DNA of 64,000 nt from Pseudomonas pohangensis (GTDB lineage Bacteria > Pseudomonadota > Gammaproteobacteria > Pseudomonadales > Pseudomonadaceae): the NCBI RefSeq assembly GCF_900105995.1, contig NZ_LT629785.1, positions 3,100,001 through 3,164,000 of the forward strand. The letters run 5' to 3'. Each line of letters starts with the position of its first letter. Position 1 is the stretch's first letter. The translations under genes and the position numbers were made by a program. Below are positions 8,711-16,296 of this stretch, in pieces. Under the pieces are notes generated by a model. The model was not told the origin of the DNA. It saw only the letters and a program-made list of their open reading frames with translations, and did no database searches.

Positions 8711-10862
8711 GCCAGGGCGCCCATTTGATCATACTTGCGTTGTCCGTGTAATCCAGCAGCGCGGCGGACAGGGCGCGGTAGGCGCCCAGCACGCGGTAGA
8801 AGTTCTCGGCGTCCGCCTCGGTGAAATGGCCTGCGGGCGTCGATTCCAGTGCCTCCTTGATATGGGACTCCAGTGTGGCCAGCACCTGGTCCGTGTTCAC
8901 CCGGGCAAGCTTCCCGTCTCCCGATGCCCCGGGGTCACGGCCCAGCTGCTGTAACAAAGCGCAGATATCCAGACGCCAGGCGCGAAAGTCCGGCAGCAGT
9001 TGCTGCACCAGGAAGCGGGCCTGTGGACTGGTGCGAGCTGCCTGCAAGCCCTGCAGCTGGATAGCCAGTGATTGCACGCTGGTGACCAGGGCACGAACCT
9101 GCGCCGGCTCGGCGCCGGCTATTTTCGCAGGGTCGATATGGGGAGCCCAACTGGCAAGCTTGGAGGGTATTGTCGCCACCTCGCGCTGGTGAAATCGATA
9201 GCGCAGGCGCTGCAGGCGACTGGTCGGGGCGCTCCGCCCCCATTGCAGGGCATCTGTTAGGTACTCGCTGCTGCGAAAAAAACGCCTCAGCAGGCGCAGA
9301 AACACCCGCTCAGGCATGAAATTGAAGGGAAAGTAAGCGGTGATAGCCAGGGCCAGAAAGACGGGGACAAGGGTCAAGCCGTTGGTGGTGACAACCAGAA
9401 AATTGTAGCTCTGTGGATTGGAGACGGAGATCACGGAAAGCAGTATTGACAGAGCCAGTGCTCTGGCCAGCTCTTGCCGGGGGGCGGCCAGCAGGTAACA
9501 AATGGCGAAGGTGACGCTGAACAGCATCGCCCCCAACCCCTTGAAACTGGACAGCTGTGGCATGACAAAAATATACAGGAAGCCCGCAAACAACACCGAC
9601 CCTGCCGCCGGAAGAAATGCGCTCGATACGGGAATCTGAGGCATATTGACCAGGGCGATGCCAAATGAGGCCCCCATGGCCACCACCCCGAAGCCTCCGG
9701 GCAGGTCGGGGACGTAGATCACGGTCAGGAACACCAGCCACAAAAAAACCAGATAGCGCAGAGCGCAGGCCAGACGGTCGGGGTCGACGACAAGGGACTG
9801 GCGTGTAACAACAGGCGGCGCCGGGGCGGTTTCAAACCTGGTAATACCCGCCACCCGCTGAAACATGGAAGCGCTCACTTGGTCCAGTGCCAGTATCTCT
9901 CGCTGGACGACGGTTACCGCCGCGCGCTGCACATGTGACAATTTCTCCAACTGGTTTTTATCTGCGGGAAGAGCCATGGACTGTGGGGCGCGTTTGGGAG
10001 CGGTGCCCGCGAACATTTTGCCGATCTGCGTCAGGCGCTGATCCAGTTCAGCGAGCAGCGCTTCGAGGTCTGGTAGCAGCAGGGGCATGTTCAGGGGCTG
10101 AAGTTCGGCGAAGGTCTCGCGCCAGCGGCCGATACCCTCGCTCAGTTGTGCCAGCTGCGCCTGGTAGTCATGCCACTGGGCGCGCAATTGCCACACCTCC
10201 CTGCTCTCGAGCTCTGCGCTGTTCAACAACTGGTCAAAATTTGCTTTCGCCTGCACGCTTTCATCGATCAGTTTTGTGACCTGCTGCTGCTCCCCCCGGC
10301 CCAGCAGCAGGTCGCCACAGGCCCTGAACATCCGCTGCTCCAGCGCGAGCACGTCCGCTGCCTGTTGCCTGATGTCGCGGGTATAGGAGGGCCAGAGGAA
10401 AATCGAAACCAGGCTGTATACCAGGATACCCAGTCCCGTCTCCTGGACCCGCAGGGTGGCGGTGGTAAAAGCATGGACCGGATCGGGGCCCGCATCCATG
10501 CAGATAATGGCGCAAACAAAGCCGGCAACTTGCCAGAAATACGCGTGCCGGCTGCCGCTCATCATGTAGGAGCAAAACATCAGGTACAGGGAGAAAATCA
10601 GAAAAAAGGACCAGCGCTCCTGGGGGAAGAGCGCAATGAAGGTCAAGGAGGCAAAAAATGCCAGCAGCGTGCCGCACATTCTCAGGACAGCCTTGTTCAG
10701 GGACGCGCCAACGCTGGTTAGTGAGATGAAGGCGACGGCGAAGCCGGCCCAGTAGGGTCTCTCCCAGTTCTGTGACAGCGCGATGCCGTAGGCGATCGTC
10801 ATGGCAAGGGCGGTCTTGATCGCCTCTTTGGTCCTGCTAGAAAGTGTCAGGGATACTGGCAC
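8691..10862 (-). CDS. FUSC-family (AaeB-like) efflux transporter
   Basis: 723 aa from the GTG at 10862. A frame extension to 10946 adds a low-quality Arg-rich stretch and is rejected. The architecture is the FUSC duplication: a block of about six membrane helices at residues 15-150, a soluble helical region, a second block at about 365-500, and a long C-terminal cytosolic part. Family members (AaeB) export aromatic carboxylic acids such as p-hydroxybenzoate with an AaeA adaptor. It is the first gene of a four-gene minus-strand operon that supplies all three envelope layers. Substrate cannot be told from sequence. Confidence 0.9.
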   Translation of the reverse strand: MPVSLTLSSRTKEAIKTALAMTIAYGIALSQNWERPYWAGFAVAFISLTSVGASLNKAVLRMCGTLLAFFASLTFIALFPQERWSFFLIFSLYLMFCSYMMSGSRHAYFWQVAGFVCAIICMDAGPDPVHAFTTATLRVQETGLGILVYSLVSIFLWPSYTRDIRQQAADVLALEQRMFRACGDLLLGRGEQQQVTKLIDESVQAKANFDQLLNSAELESREVWQLRAQWHDYQAQLAQLSEGIGRWRETFAELQPLNMPLLLPDLEALLAELDQRLTQIGKMFAGTAPKRAPQSMALPADKNQLEKLSHVQRAAVTVVQREILALDQVSASMFQRVAGITRFETAPAPPVVTRQSLVVDPDRLACALRYLVFLWLVFLTVIYVPDLPGGFGVVAMGASFGIALVNMPQIPVSSAFLPAAGSVLFAGFLYIFVMPQLSSFKGLGAMLFSVTFAICYLLAAPRQELARALALSILLSVISVSNPQSYNFLVVTTNGLTLVPVFLALAITAYFPFNFMPERVFLRLLRRFFRSSEYLTDALQWGRSAPTSRLQRLRYRFHQREVATIPSKLASWAPHIDPAKIAGAEPAQVRALVTSVQSLAIQLQGLQAARTSPQARFLVQQLLPDFRAWRLDICALLQQLGRDPGASGDGKLARVNTDQVLATLESHIKEALESTPAGHFTEADAENFYRVLGAYRALSAALLDYTDNASMIKWAPWHEDRFA

Positions 10863-10895
10863 AGGTCGCCGCCTTTGGGTCTGTGGGCATAACAA

Positions 10896-10911
10896 GCGGG
10901 CGTCGGCCCGC
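10896..10911 (-). promoter_or_regulatory. Hairpin in leader of efflux operon
   Basis: GCGGGC, GTCG, GCCCGC: a perfect 6-bp stem with a 4-base loop, about 34 nt upstream of the FUSC GTG start on the minus strand. No U-run follows, so it is not an obvious terminator. It could be a leader structure or an element-end relic. Confidence 0.25.
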
Positions 10912-11030
10912 CTGACACCCAAGGATCCTCTGAAGTACCTATGCATTTCTGGCTGACTTCAGCGTTCACCAATTTTAAAAGCGATAAATCGATCAAAATA
11001 TGACCAGATTTATCGCGTATTTGCTTAATC

Positions 11031-11564
11031 TCAGCGGTCGCAAGCACTTTCTGCGGCCATTTCCCGCATTACAGGCGCACCTCTCCTGTATTTACCAATA
11101 AATGCCGGCGCGCCATCCACAGAAGCGCCTTGGCGCAGCGACAGACCACGGTCACCCAAATAACCGTTGATCACTGCCAGGATGCCGGCCGCGAGTTCAT
11201 TTTTTTCCAGCAAGCGACGAAAGTTGAGGATGGTTGTTTCATCGGGAATACGCTCCAGGCTCAGCACGGCAAACTGGCGCAGGATAGTGGTTTCGTAAAG
11301 CGCCTCTTCCATCGCCGGATCGCTGTAACCAAACCAGTTCTGCAATAGATGAACGCGCAGTATCGCCATCAGCGGATATGACGGACGGCCGCCTTCGCCC
11401 TTTGGGTAATGCGGTTCAATCAAGGCGATCAAACCTTTCCACGGCACTACCCGATCCATCTCAATCAGGAACAGTTCTTTGCGAGTTTGCTTGCGCTTGC
11501 CTGCGTATTCGGCATCGGCGAAGGTCATCTGCTTCATCGGGAAACTCGGCGGCTTGGATGCCAA
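11031..11564 (-). pseudogene. Truncated or internally deleted IS5-family transposase
   Basis: The N-terminal 150 residues are a clear IS5-family DDE transposase: MKQMTFADAEYAGKRK (ATG at 11537; a TTG at 11564 gives the longer frame), then MDRVVPW, GGRPSYPLMAILRVHLLQNWFGYSDPAMEEALYE split over two helices, PDETTILNFRRLLE and YLGDRGLSLRQG. Intact copies are about 310-330 aa and continue into the first catalytic Asp and the central domain. Here the frame diverges after LRQGASVD and ends 27 residues later with REMAAESA. Central and C-terminal catalytic residues are missing, so it cannot be active. The divergent tail could be the genuine C-terminus joined by an internal deletion, but I cannot prove that. 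Confidence 0.85.
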
Positions 11565-11688
11565 TACTTTACTAAAATCAGGAAGTCTTTTTCAGCGTTT
11601 CCGTAGCTGAAACAGTCAGGGGTTGTGCACTTTGGCCCTAACCACTAAAAAGGTGCAGTAGATACACTATCGCCGGAGCCTTTGAAAT

Positions 11689-11743
11689 TGGTGGGCCGTG
11701 CTGGATTCGAACCAGCGACCAATTGGTTAAAAGCCAATTGCTC
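11689..11743 (-). tRNA. 3' fragment of tRNA-Lys (TTT), truncated
   Basis: Read on the minus strand this is the 3' 55 nt of a tRNA: GAGC of the D stem, anticodon stem ATTGG/CCAAT around loop CTTTTAA (anticodon TTT, Lys), variable TGGTC, T arm GCTGG-TTCGAAT-CCAGC, acceptor strand ACGGCCC, discriminator A and encoded CCA. The 5' part (acceptor GGGCCGT, D loop) is absent: sequence beyond 11743 does not pair with the acceptor strand. It is therefore non-functional. Such 3' tRNA pieces are the usual remnant left where an integrase-carried element recombined into a tRNA gene, but no integrase is in the window. Confidence 0.8.
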
Positions 11744-11878
11744 TCGTTCACCTGCATCTGGGCCGCTCTGACGGTGTACAGCCTGGATATCTGGCTGAGC
11801 CTGCGCAGAAGAATCTGAGCAAAAAACGTCCAGCCCGGTACAAGCCACGCGCGCCAAGGGCTGGCTCCAGTCATCCCG

Positions 11879-12020
11879 AGCTTATCCACAGAAGCATCCC
11901 CGCAGATTGTGCGAAAGTCTTTGATAGTGCTGCTTTTTTAGCCACTGTCTGGCGAGCGGCTGGAGACTAGGCGGCGGGCCAAGGCTCCCCAGCTTATCCA
12001 CAGAGGCATCCCCGCCAATC
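11879..12020. repeat. Pair of direct repeats each with a perfect DnaA box
   Basis: The sequence GCTTATCCACAGAnGCATC followed by CCCGC occurs twice, about 112 bp apart. Each copy contains TTATCCACA, the consensus DnaA box (11882-11890 and 11994-12002). The second copy runs into a small CCCCG/CGGGG hairpin. They lie in the non-coding gap before the gcvR-like gene. They may titrate DnaA, or be a dispersed Pseudomonas repeat that merely includes the box. Confidence 0.5.
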
Positions 12021-12038
12021 GGGGATAAGTGCCTTGGC

Positions 12039-12557
12039 TCAATCTTCCGGTCGCAGTTTGAGTTCGACCATCAGGTCATCGGCCAGTGCCTCCAGACGAA
12101 CCTGCAAGGCATCCAGCGTCAAGCCAAGTGGCACCGCCAGCAAGGCCTCGGCATGGAACAGCGGTTCGCTGCTCATCGGTGCCGGGACTACCTCCGTGGT
12201 AAAGCGCTCCAGATTGACCCCCAGCTCACTCAACAAGCGGGTGATGTCACGCACGATACCGGGGCGGTCATTGCCCACCAGATCCAGATGGATCGGTTTC
12301 CAGGTGCAGGAGGGCTCGATCCCGCTTTGCGCCACCACCACGCGAATACCCTGAGCGTCCAGCGCCTGCAGTGCCTGCACCAGCTCTTCATAGGCTTCGG
12401 CCGGCACCGCCACGCGCAGGATGCCGGCAAACTGCCCGGCCATTCGCGACATGCGGCTTTCCAGCCAGTTACCACCGTGCCCGGCTACACACTGGGCGAG
12501 CTTTTCCACCAGCCCGGGTTTATCCGGGGCAATTACTGTCAATACCAGATGATCCAC
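12039..12557 (-). CDS. GcvR-like ACT-domain regulatory protein
   Basis: 172 aa made of two ACT domains (about 1-80 and 88-165), beginning MDHLVLTVIAPDKPGLVEKL. The second domain has the HLDLVGNDRPGIVRDITRLL ligand-binding turn. This matches the glycine-cleavage-system repressor GcvR family, which in E. coli senses glycine and antagonises GcvA. Many pseudomonad members have no proven link to gcv genes, and no gcv gene is nearby, so the symbol is left blank. Confidence 0.85.
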   Translation of the reverse strand: MDHLVLTVIAPDKPGLVEKLAQCVAGHGGNWLESRMSRMAGQFAGILRVAVPAEAYEELVQALQALDAQGIRVVVAQSGIEPSCTWKPIHLDLVGNDRPGIVRDITRLLSELGVNLERFTTEVVPAPMSSEPLFHAEALLAVPLGLTLDALQVRLEALADDLMVELKLRPED

Positions 12558-12590
12558 GCTTGACTCCTTGCTATGTGCCTTGGCCGGGCT

Positions 12591-13034
12591 TCAAAGTCCC
12601 AGCCAGTAAGTGAAGTAGACATCGTCACGAACATAACCCAGTCGCTCGTACAACGCTTGCCCGGCATGATTGTCGCGGGCGGTTTCCAGCTGCAAACCAC
12701 AGGCACCACTGGCCCGGGCATGGTCTCGCGCGGCGTTCATCAGTGCTTCGCCAACCCCTTGCCGCCGGGCTGCCGGCAGCACATACAGGTCGCTGAGCAA
12801 CCAGGACGAGCGCAACGCCAGTGAGGCGTACAGCGGATACAACTGCACAAAACCCTGCGCCACGCCCTGGCTGTCACGGGCCAGCAGCACTCGGGAGTCG
12901 CCGCGCAGCAAGCGCTCCTGCAGAAAGGCACGAATCTCTTCAAGCGCGCGCGGCACCCGGTAAAATTCCAGATAACCGGCAAACAGTCCGCTCAATTCTT
13001 CAAGATCAGCGGGCGTAGCTGGCAGCACAGGCAT
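12591..13034 (-). CDS. GNAT-family N-acetyltransferase
   Basis: 147 aa from ATG at 13034, chosen because GAGGT lies 8 nt upstream; the longer frame to 13145 begins with low-quality sequence. The acetyl-CoA-binding motif A is present as LYVLPAARRQGVGEALM (R/Q-x-x-G-x-G/A), followed by the ARASGACGLQLET strand and a C-terminal LYERLGY segment, all typical of GNAT enzymes. The substrate is unknown. It is divergent from glcB, with about 185 nt between the starts. Confidence 0.9.
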   Translation of the reverse strand: MPVLPATPADLEELSGLFAGYLEFYRVPRALEEIRAFLQERLLRGDSRVLLARDSQGVAQGFVQLYPLYASLALRSSWLLSDLYVLPAARRQGVGEALMNAARDHARASGACGLQLETARDNHAGQALYERLGYVRDDVYFTYWLGL

Positions 13035-13219
13035 GGCGGTACCTCGGACAGGATCAACGCAGTATAGCCAGTCGCACCTGAGCGCCGGAGCAACAGGCGT
13101 GCCTGATTTTTTCCGGCGCTTCATGTAGTATTCCCCGCCTCGCACTACATGGCCCGGCGGCCAGGTGCTTTGAGCCGTTCCCAGCCCAAAGGCATTCCGT
13201 AAAAAAGTTGAGGCAAACT

Positions 13220-15397
13220 ATGACTGATCGCATAAAAGTAGGGGGCCTGCAGGTCGCCAAAGTTCTCTACGACTTCGTCAACAACGAAGCCATCCCGGGT
13301 ACCGGCGTAACTGCAGAGCAGTTCTGGAGCGGTGCCGATGCGGTGATTCATGACCTCGCGCCGAAAAACCGCGCCTTGCTGGCCAAGCGTGATGCCATCC
13401 AGGCGCAGATCGACGGCTGGCACCAGGCCCGCGCCGGTCAGGCCCATGATGCCGTCGCCTACAAGGCCTTCCTGCAGGAAATCGGCTACCTGCTGCCGGA
13501 ACCGGCTGACTTCAAAATCACCACCGAAAACGTCGATGATGAAATTGCCCGTATGGCCGGCCCGCAGCTGGTGGTGCCGGTGATGAATGCGCGTTTCGCC
13601 CTCAACGCCTCCAACGCCCGCTGGGGCTCGCTGTACGATGCCCTGTACGGCACCGACGTGATCAGCGAAGAAGGCGGCGCCGAGAAAGGCAAAGGCTACA
13701 ACAAGGTCCGCGGTGACAAGGTCATCGCCTACGCGCGGGCCTTCCTCGACCAGGCCGCACCGCTGGCTGCCGGCTCCCACGTCGACGCTACCGGCTACCG
13801 CATCGATGCCGGCAAGCTGCTGGTCAACCTCAAAGGCGGCAGCAACAGCGGCCTGCAGGACGCTGCCCAGCTGGTCGGCTTCCAGGGTGACGCTGCCGCG
13901 CCAACCGCTGTATTGCTCAAGCACAACGGCCTGCACTTCGAAATCCAGATCGATGCCAGCACCCCGGTCGGCCAGACCGATGCCGCCGGCGTGAAAGATG
14001 TACTGATGGAAGCCGCTCTGACCACCATCATGGACTGCGAAGACTCGGTCGCCGCCGTCGATGCCGATGACAAGGTCGTCATCTACAAGAACTGGCTGGG
14101 CCTGATGAAGGGCGATCTGGCCGAAGAAGTAGCCAAGGGCGGCAGCACCTTCACCCGCACCATGAATCCGGACCGCGAATACACTGCAGTGGACGGCAGC
14201 AGCCTGACCCTGCACGGCCGCAGCCTGCTGTTTGTGCGCAACGTCGGGCACCTGATGACCATCGACGCGATCATCGACAAGGACGGCTTTGAAGTGCCGG
14301 AAGGCATCATGGACGGCCTGGTCACCAGCCTGATCGCCCTGCATGACCTCAAGGGCAACAGCAGCCGCAAGAACAGCCGTACCGGCTCGATGTACATCGT
14401 CAAGCCGAAAATGCACGGCCCGGAAGAGGCGGCGTTCACCAACGAGCTGTTCGGCCGCGTGGAAGACGTGCTGGGCATGCCGCGCAACACCCTCAAAGTC
14501 GGCATCATGGACGAAGAGCGGCGCACCACCATCAACCTGAAAGCCTGTATTCAGGCCGCCAGCGAGCGCGTGGTGTTCATCAACACCGGCTTCCTCGACC
14601 GCACCGGTGACGAGCTGCACACCTCCATGGAAGCCGGCGCCATGGTGCGCAAAGGCGCCATGAAAACCGAGAAGTGGATCGGTGCCTACGAAAACTCCAA
14701 CGTCGATATCGGCCTGGCCTGCGGCCTGCAAGGTCGGGCACAGATCGGTAAAGGCATGTGGGCCATGCCCGACCTGATGGCCGCCATGGTTGAGCAGAAA
14801 GTTGCCCACCCGCTGGCCGGCGCCAATACTGCCTGGGTCCCCTCACCCACGGCTGCCTCTCTGCACGCCCTGCACTACCACCAGGTTGACGTGTTTGCCC
14901 GTCAGGCCGAGCTGGCCAAGCGTGCACGCGCATCGGTCGATGACATTCTGACCATTCCTCTGGCGCCCGCTACCAACTGGACTGCCGAAGAAGTGCAGAA
15001 CGAGCTGGACAACAATGCCCAGGGCATCCTCGGCTATGTGGTGCGCTGGATCGATCAGGGCGTCGGCTGTTCGAAAGTGCCGGATATCAACGACATCGGC
15101 CTGATGGAAGACCGCGCCACCCTGCGTATCTCCAGCCAGCACATCGCCAACTGGTTGCGCCATGGCGTAGTCAGCCTTGAGCAAGTGATGGCCAGCCTCA
15201 AGCGCATGGCGCCGGTGGTTGACCGGCAGAACGCCAGCGACCCGCTGTACCGTCCGCTGGCCCCCGACTTCGACAGCAATATCGCCTTCCAGGCCGCTGT
15301 CGAGCTGGTTGTCGAGGGTACCAAGCAGCCCAACGGTTACACCGAGCCGGTGTTGCACCGTCGGCGTCGCGAGTTCAAGGCCGCCAACGGTCTGTAA
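13220..15397 (+). CDS. glcB: Malate synthase G
   Basis: 725 aa, matching isoform G (about 720-725 aa) rather than the shorter isoform A. The ATG at 13220 has GAGG 9 nt upstream; a TTG at 13208 is rejected. Malate synthase condenses glyoxylate with acetyl-CoA to malate, completing the glyoxylate shunt or glycolate use. Family segments are visible: TTIMDCEDSVAAVDADDK (near residue 270), the long inserted alpha/beta domain with a GxxLTLHGRSL turn, and MEAGAMVRKGAMK near residue 475. It is monocistronic, with its own terminator. Confidence 0.98.
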   Translation: MTDRIKVGGLQVAKVLYDFVNNEAIPGTGVTAEQFWSGADAVIHDLAPKNRALLAKRDAIQAQIDGWHQARAGQAHDAVAYKAFLQEIGYLLPEPADFKITTENVDDEIARMAGPQLVVPVMNARFALNASNARWGSLYDALYGTDVISEEGGAEKGKGYNKVRGDKVIAYARAFLDQAAPLAAGSHVDATGYRIDAGKLLVNLKGGSNSGLQDAAQLVGFQGDAAAPTAVLLKHNGLHFEIQIDASTPVGQTDAAGVKDVLMEAALTTIMDCEDSVAAVDADDKVVIYKNWLGLMKGDLAEEVAKGGSTFTRTMNPDREYTAVDGSSLTLHGRSLLFVRNVGHLMTIDAIIDKDGFEVPEGIMDGLVTSLIALHDLKGNSSRKNSRTGSMYIVKPKMHGPEEAAFTNELFGRVEDVLGMPRNTLKVGIMDEERRTTINLKACIQAASERVVFINTGFLDRTGDELHTSMEAGAMVRKGAMKTEKWIGAYENSNVDIGLACGLQGRAQIGKGMWAMPDLMAAMVEQKVAHPLAGANTAWVPSPTAASLHALHYHQVDVFARQAELAKRARASVDDILTIPLAPATNWTAEEVQNELDNNAQGILGYVVRWIDQGVGCSKVPDINDIGLMEDRATLRISSQHIANWLRHGVVSLEQVMASLKRMAPVVDRQNASDPLYRPLAPDFDSNIAFQAAVELVVEGTKQPNGYTEPVLHRRRREFKAANGL

Positions 15398-15408
15398 CGG
15401 GATGTCAG

Positions 15409-15436
15409 AAAAAAGCCGCCGCCAGGCGGCTTTTTT
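15409..15436 (+). terminator. Rho-independent terminator of glcB
   Basis: GCCGCC, GCCA, GGCGGC (15415-15430) followed by six T and preceded by six A, 11 nt after the glcB stop. It is a strong intrinsic terminator that can also work in reverse because of the A-run. Confidence 0.92.
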
Positions 15437-15448
15437 CTGTCCGCTACG

Positions 15449-15547
15449 ATAGCATTGACCAATGGCTTTATTGGGATACCGATAGATTCTGCCAATACAA
15501 CCCATGGCAGCAATCAATTTCGATAGCAGACCTGCATCGCCTAATAT
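15449..15547 (+). promoter_or_regulatory. Likely ahpC promoter with OxyR-like ATAG half-sites
   Basis: Upstream of ahpC are ATAG-N7-CAAT at 15449-15463 and again at 15482-15496, and a third ATAG at 15523-15526. The OxyR consensus is ATAG-N7-CTAT repeated at 22-bp period; here each unit has one mismatch in the second half-site and the units are 33 bp apart, a multiple of 11. A plausible -10 (TAATAT) is at 15542-15547, 37 nt before the ATG. OxyR control of ahpC is well established in Pseudomonas; the exact sites here are inference. Confidence 0.45.
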
Positions 15548-15583
15548 AGCCAGCGTCAACTAACCAACCACGAGGATTTACCG

Positions 15584-16147
15584 ATGTCGTTGATCAACAC
15601 TCAAGTACAGCCGTTCAAAGCCAATGCCTTCCATAACGGCAAGTTCATCGAAGTCACCGAGCAATCCCTGCAGGGCAAGTGGTCCGTGCTGATCTTCATG
15701 CCGGCCGCCTTCACCTTCAACTGCCCGACCGAGATCGAGGACGCGGCCAACAACTACGCCGAATTCCAGAAAGCCGGTGCCGAGGTCTACATCGTCACTA
15801 CCGACACCCACTTCTCGCACAAGGTCTGGCATGAAACCTCGCCGGCGGTCGGCAAGGCCCAGTTCCCGCTGATCGGCGATCCGACCCACGTACTGACCAA
15901 CGCGTTTGGCGTGCACATCCCCGAAGAAGGCCTGGCCCTGCGCGGCACCTTCGTGATCAACCCGGATGGCGTGATCAAGACTGTGGAAATCCACTCCAAC
16001 GAAATCGCCCGCGACGTGTCGGAAACCCTGCGCAAGCTGAAAGCTGCCCAGTACACCGCAGCCCACCCGGGTGAAGTGTGCCCGGCCAAGTGGAAGGAAG
16101 GCGAGAAGACCCTGGCGCCGTCACTGGACCTGGTCGGAAAAATCTAA
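15584..16147 (+). CDS. ahpC: Alkyl hydroperoxide reductase peroxiredoxin subunit AhpC
   Basis: 187 aa typical 2-Cys peroxiredoxin. The peroxidatic Cys47 sits in FNCPTE and the resolving Cys166 in GEVCPAKW, matching the E. coli positions within one residue. It reduces H2O2, organic peroxides and peroxynitrite and is recycled by AhpF encoded next. ACGAGGA precedes the ATG. A strong hairpin separates it from ahpF, which fits the high AhpC:AhpF ratio seen in other bacteria. Confidence 0.98.
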   Translation: MSLINTQVQPFKANAFHNGKFIEVTEQSLQGKWSVLIFMPAAFTFNCPTEIEDAANNYAEFQKAGAEVYIVTTDTHFSHKVWHETSPAVGKAQFPLIGDPTHVLTNAFGVHIPEEGLALRGTFVINPDGVIKTVEIHSNEIARDVSETLRKLKAAQYTAAHPGEVCPAKWKEGEKTLAPSLDLVGKI

Positions 16148-16230
16148 AGATGGTTACGGAGCTGCTGCGCTAGGCACTCCGCTCCACTTTCCGCCTGCCG
16201 GAGCCTTACCTGGCTCTTAAAGGCGCCCGA

Positions 16231-16265
16231 ACGCCCGGGCGCGATCCGCCCGGGCGTTTGTTTGT
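16231..16265 (+). terminator. Strong hairpin between ahpC and ahpF
   Basis: ACGCCCGGGCG, CGATC, CGCCCGGGCGT: a perfect 11-bp stem with 5-base loop, followed by TTGTTTGT. It acts as an intrinsic terminator for ahpC or a partial one that lets some transcription continue into ahpF, whose ATG is 39 nt downstream. Confidence 0.88.
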
Positions 16266-16296
16266 CCGCAATTCATCAATACAAGGAACCGTCGTC

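Larger units (their letters stand above)
11565..12038. other. Gene-free scar region with tRNA fragment and DnaA-box repeats
   Basis: 474 bp with no credible protein gene. It holds the upstream flank of the dead transposase, a short motif resembling the sequence at the rarD break (11625-11637), a truncated tRNA-Lys (11689-11743) and two copies of a repeat centred on a perfect DnaA box. It looks like an accumulation of recombination leftovers between the efflux segment and conserved chromosome. Confidence 0.6.

Noticed and set aside
10863..11047. Upstream extension of the FUSC gene and a 66-codon minus-strand frame
   Set aside because: The extension is Arg/Pro-rich and crosses a hairpin; the small frame has no ribosome-binding site or motif. 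It is probably leader and element-end sequence.
11638..11889. Minus-strand open frame of 83 codons across the tRNA fragment
   Set aside because: It passes through the intact anticodon and T arms of a tRNA remnant, so the apparent protein is incidental.
13145..14809. Long minus-strand open frame (554 codons) opposite malate synthase G
   Set aside because: It is the antisense shadow of glcB. Its composition (His, Val, Gln, Asp rich) is what the complement of a high-GC gene gives, there is no start context and no known motif.
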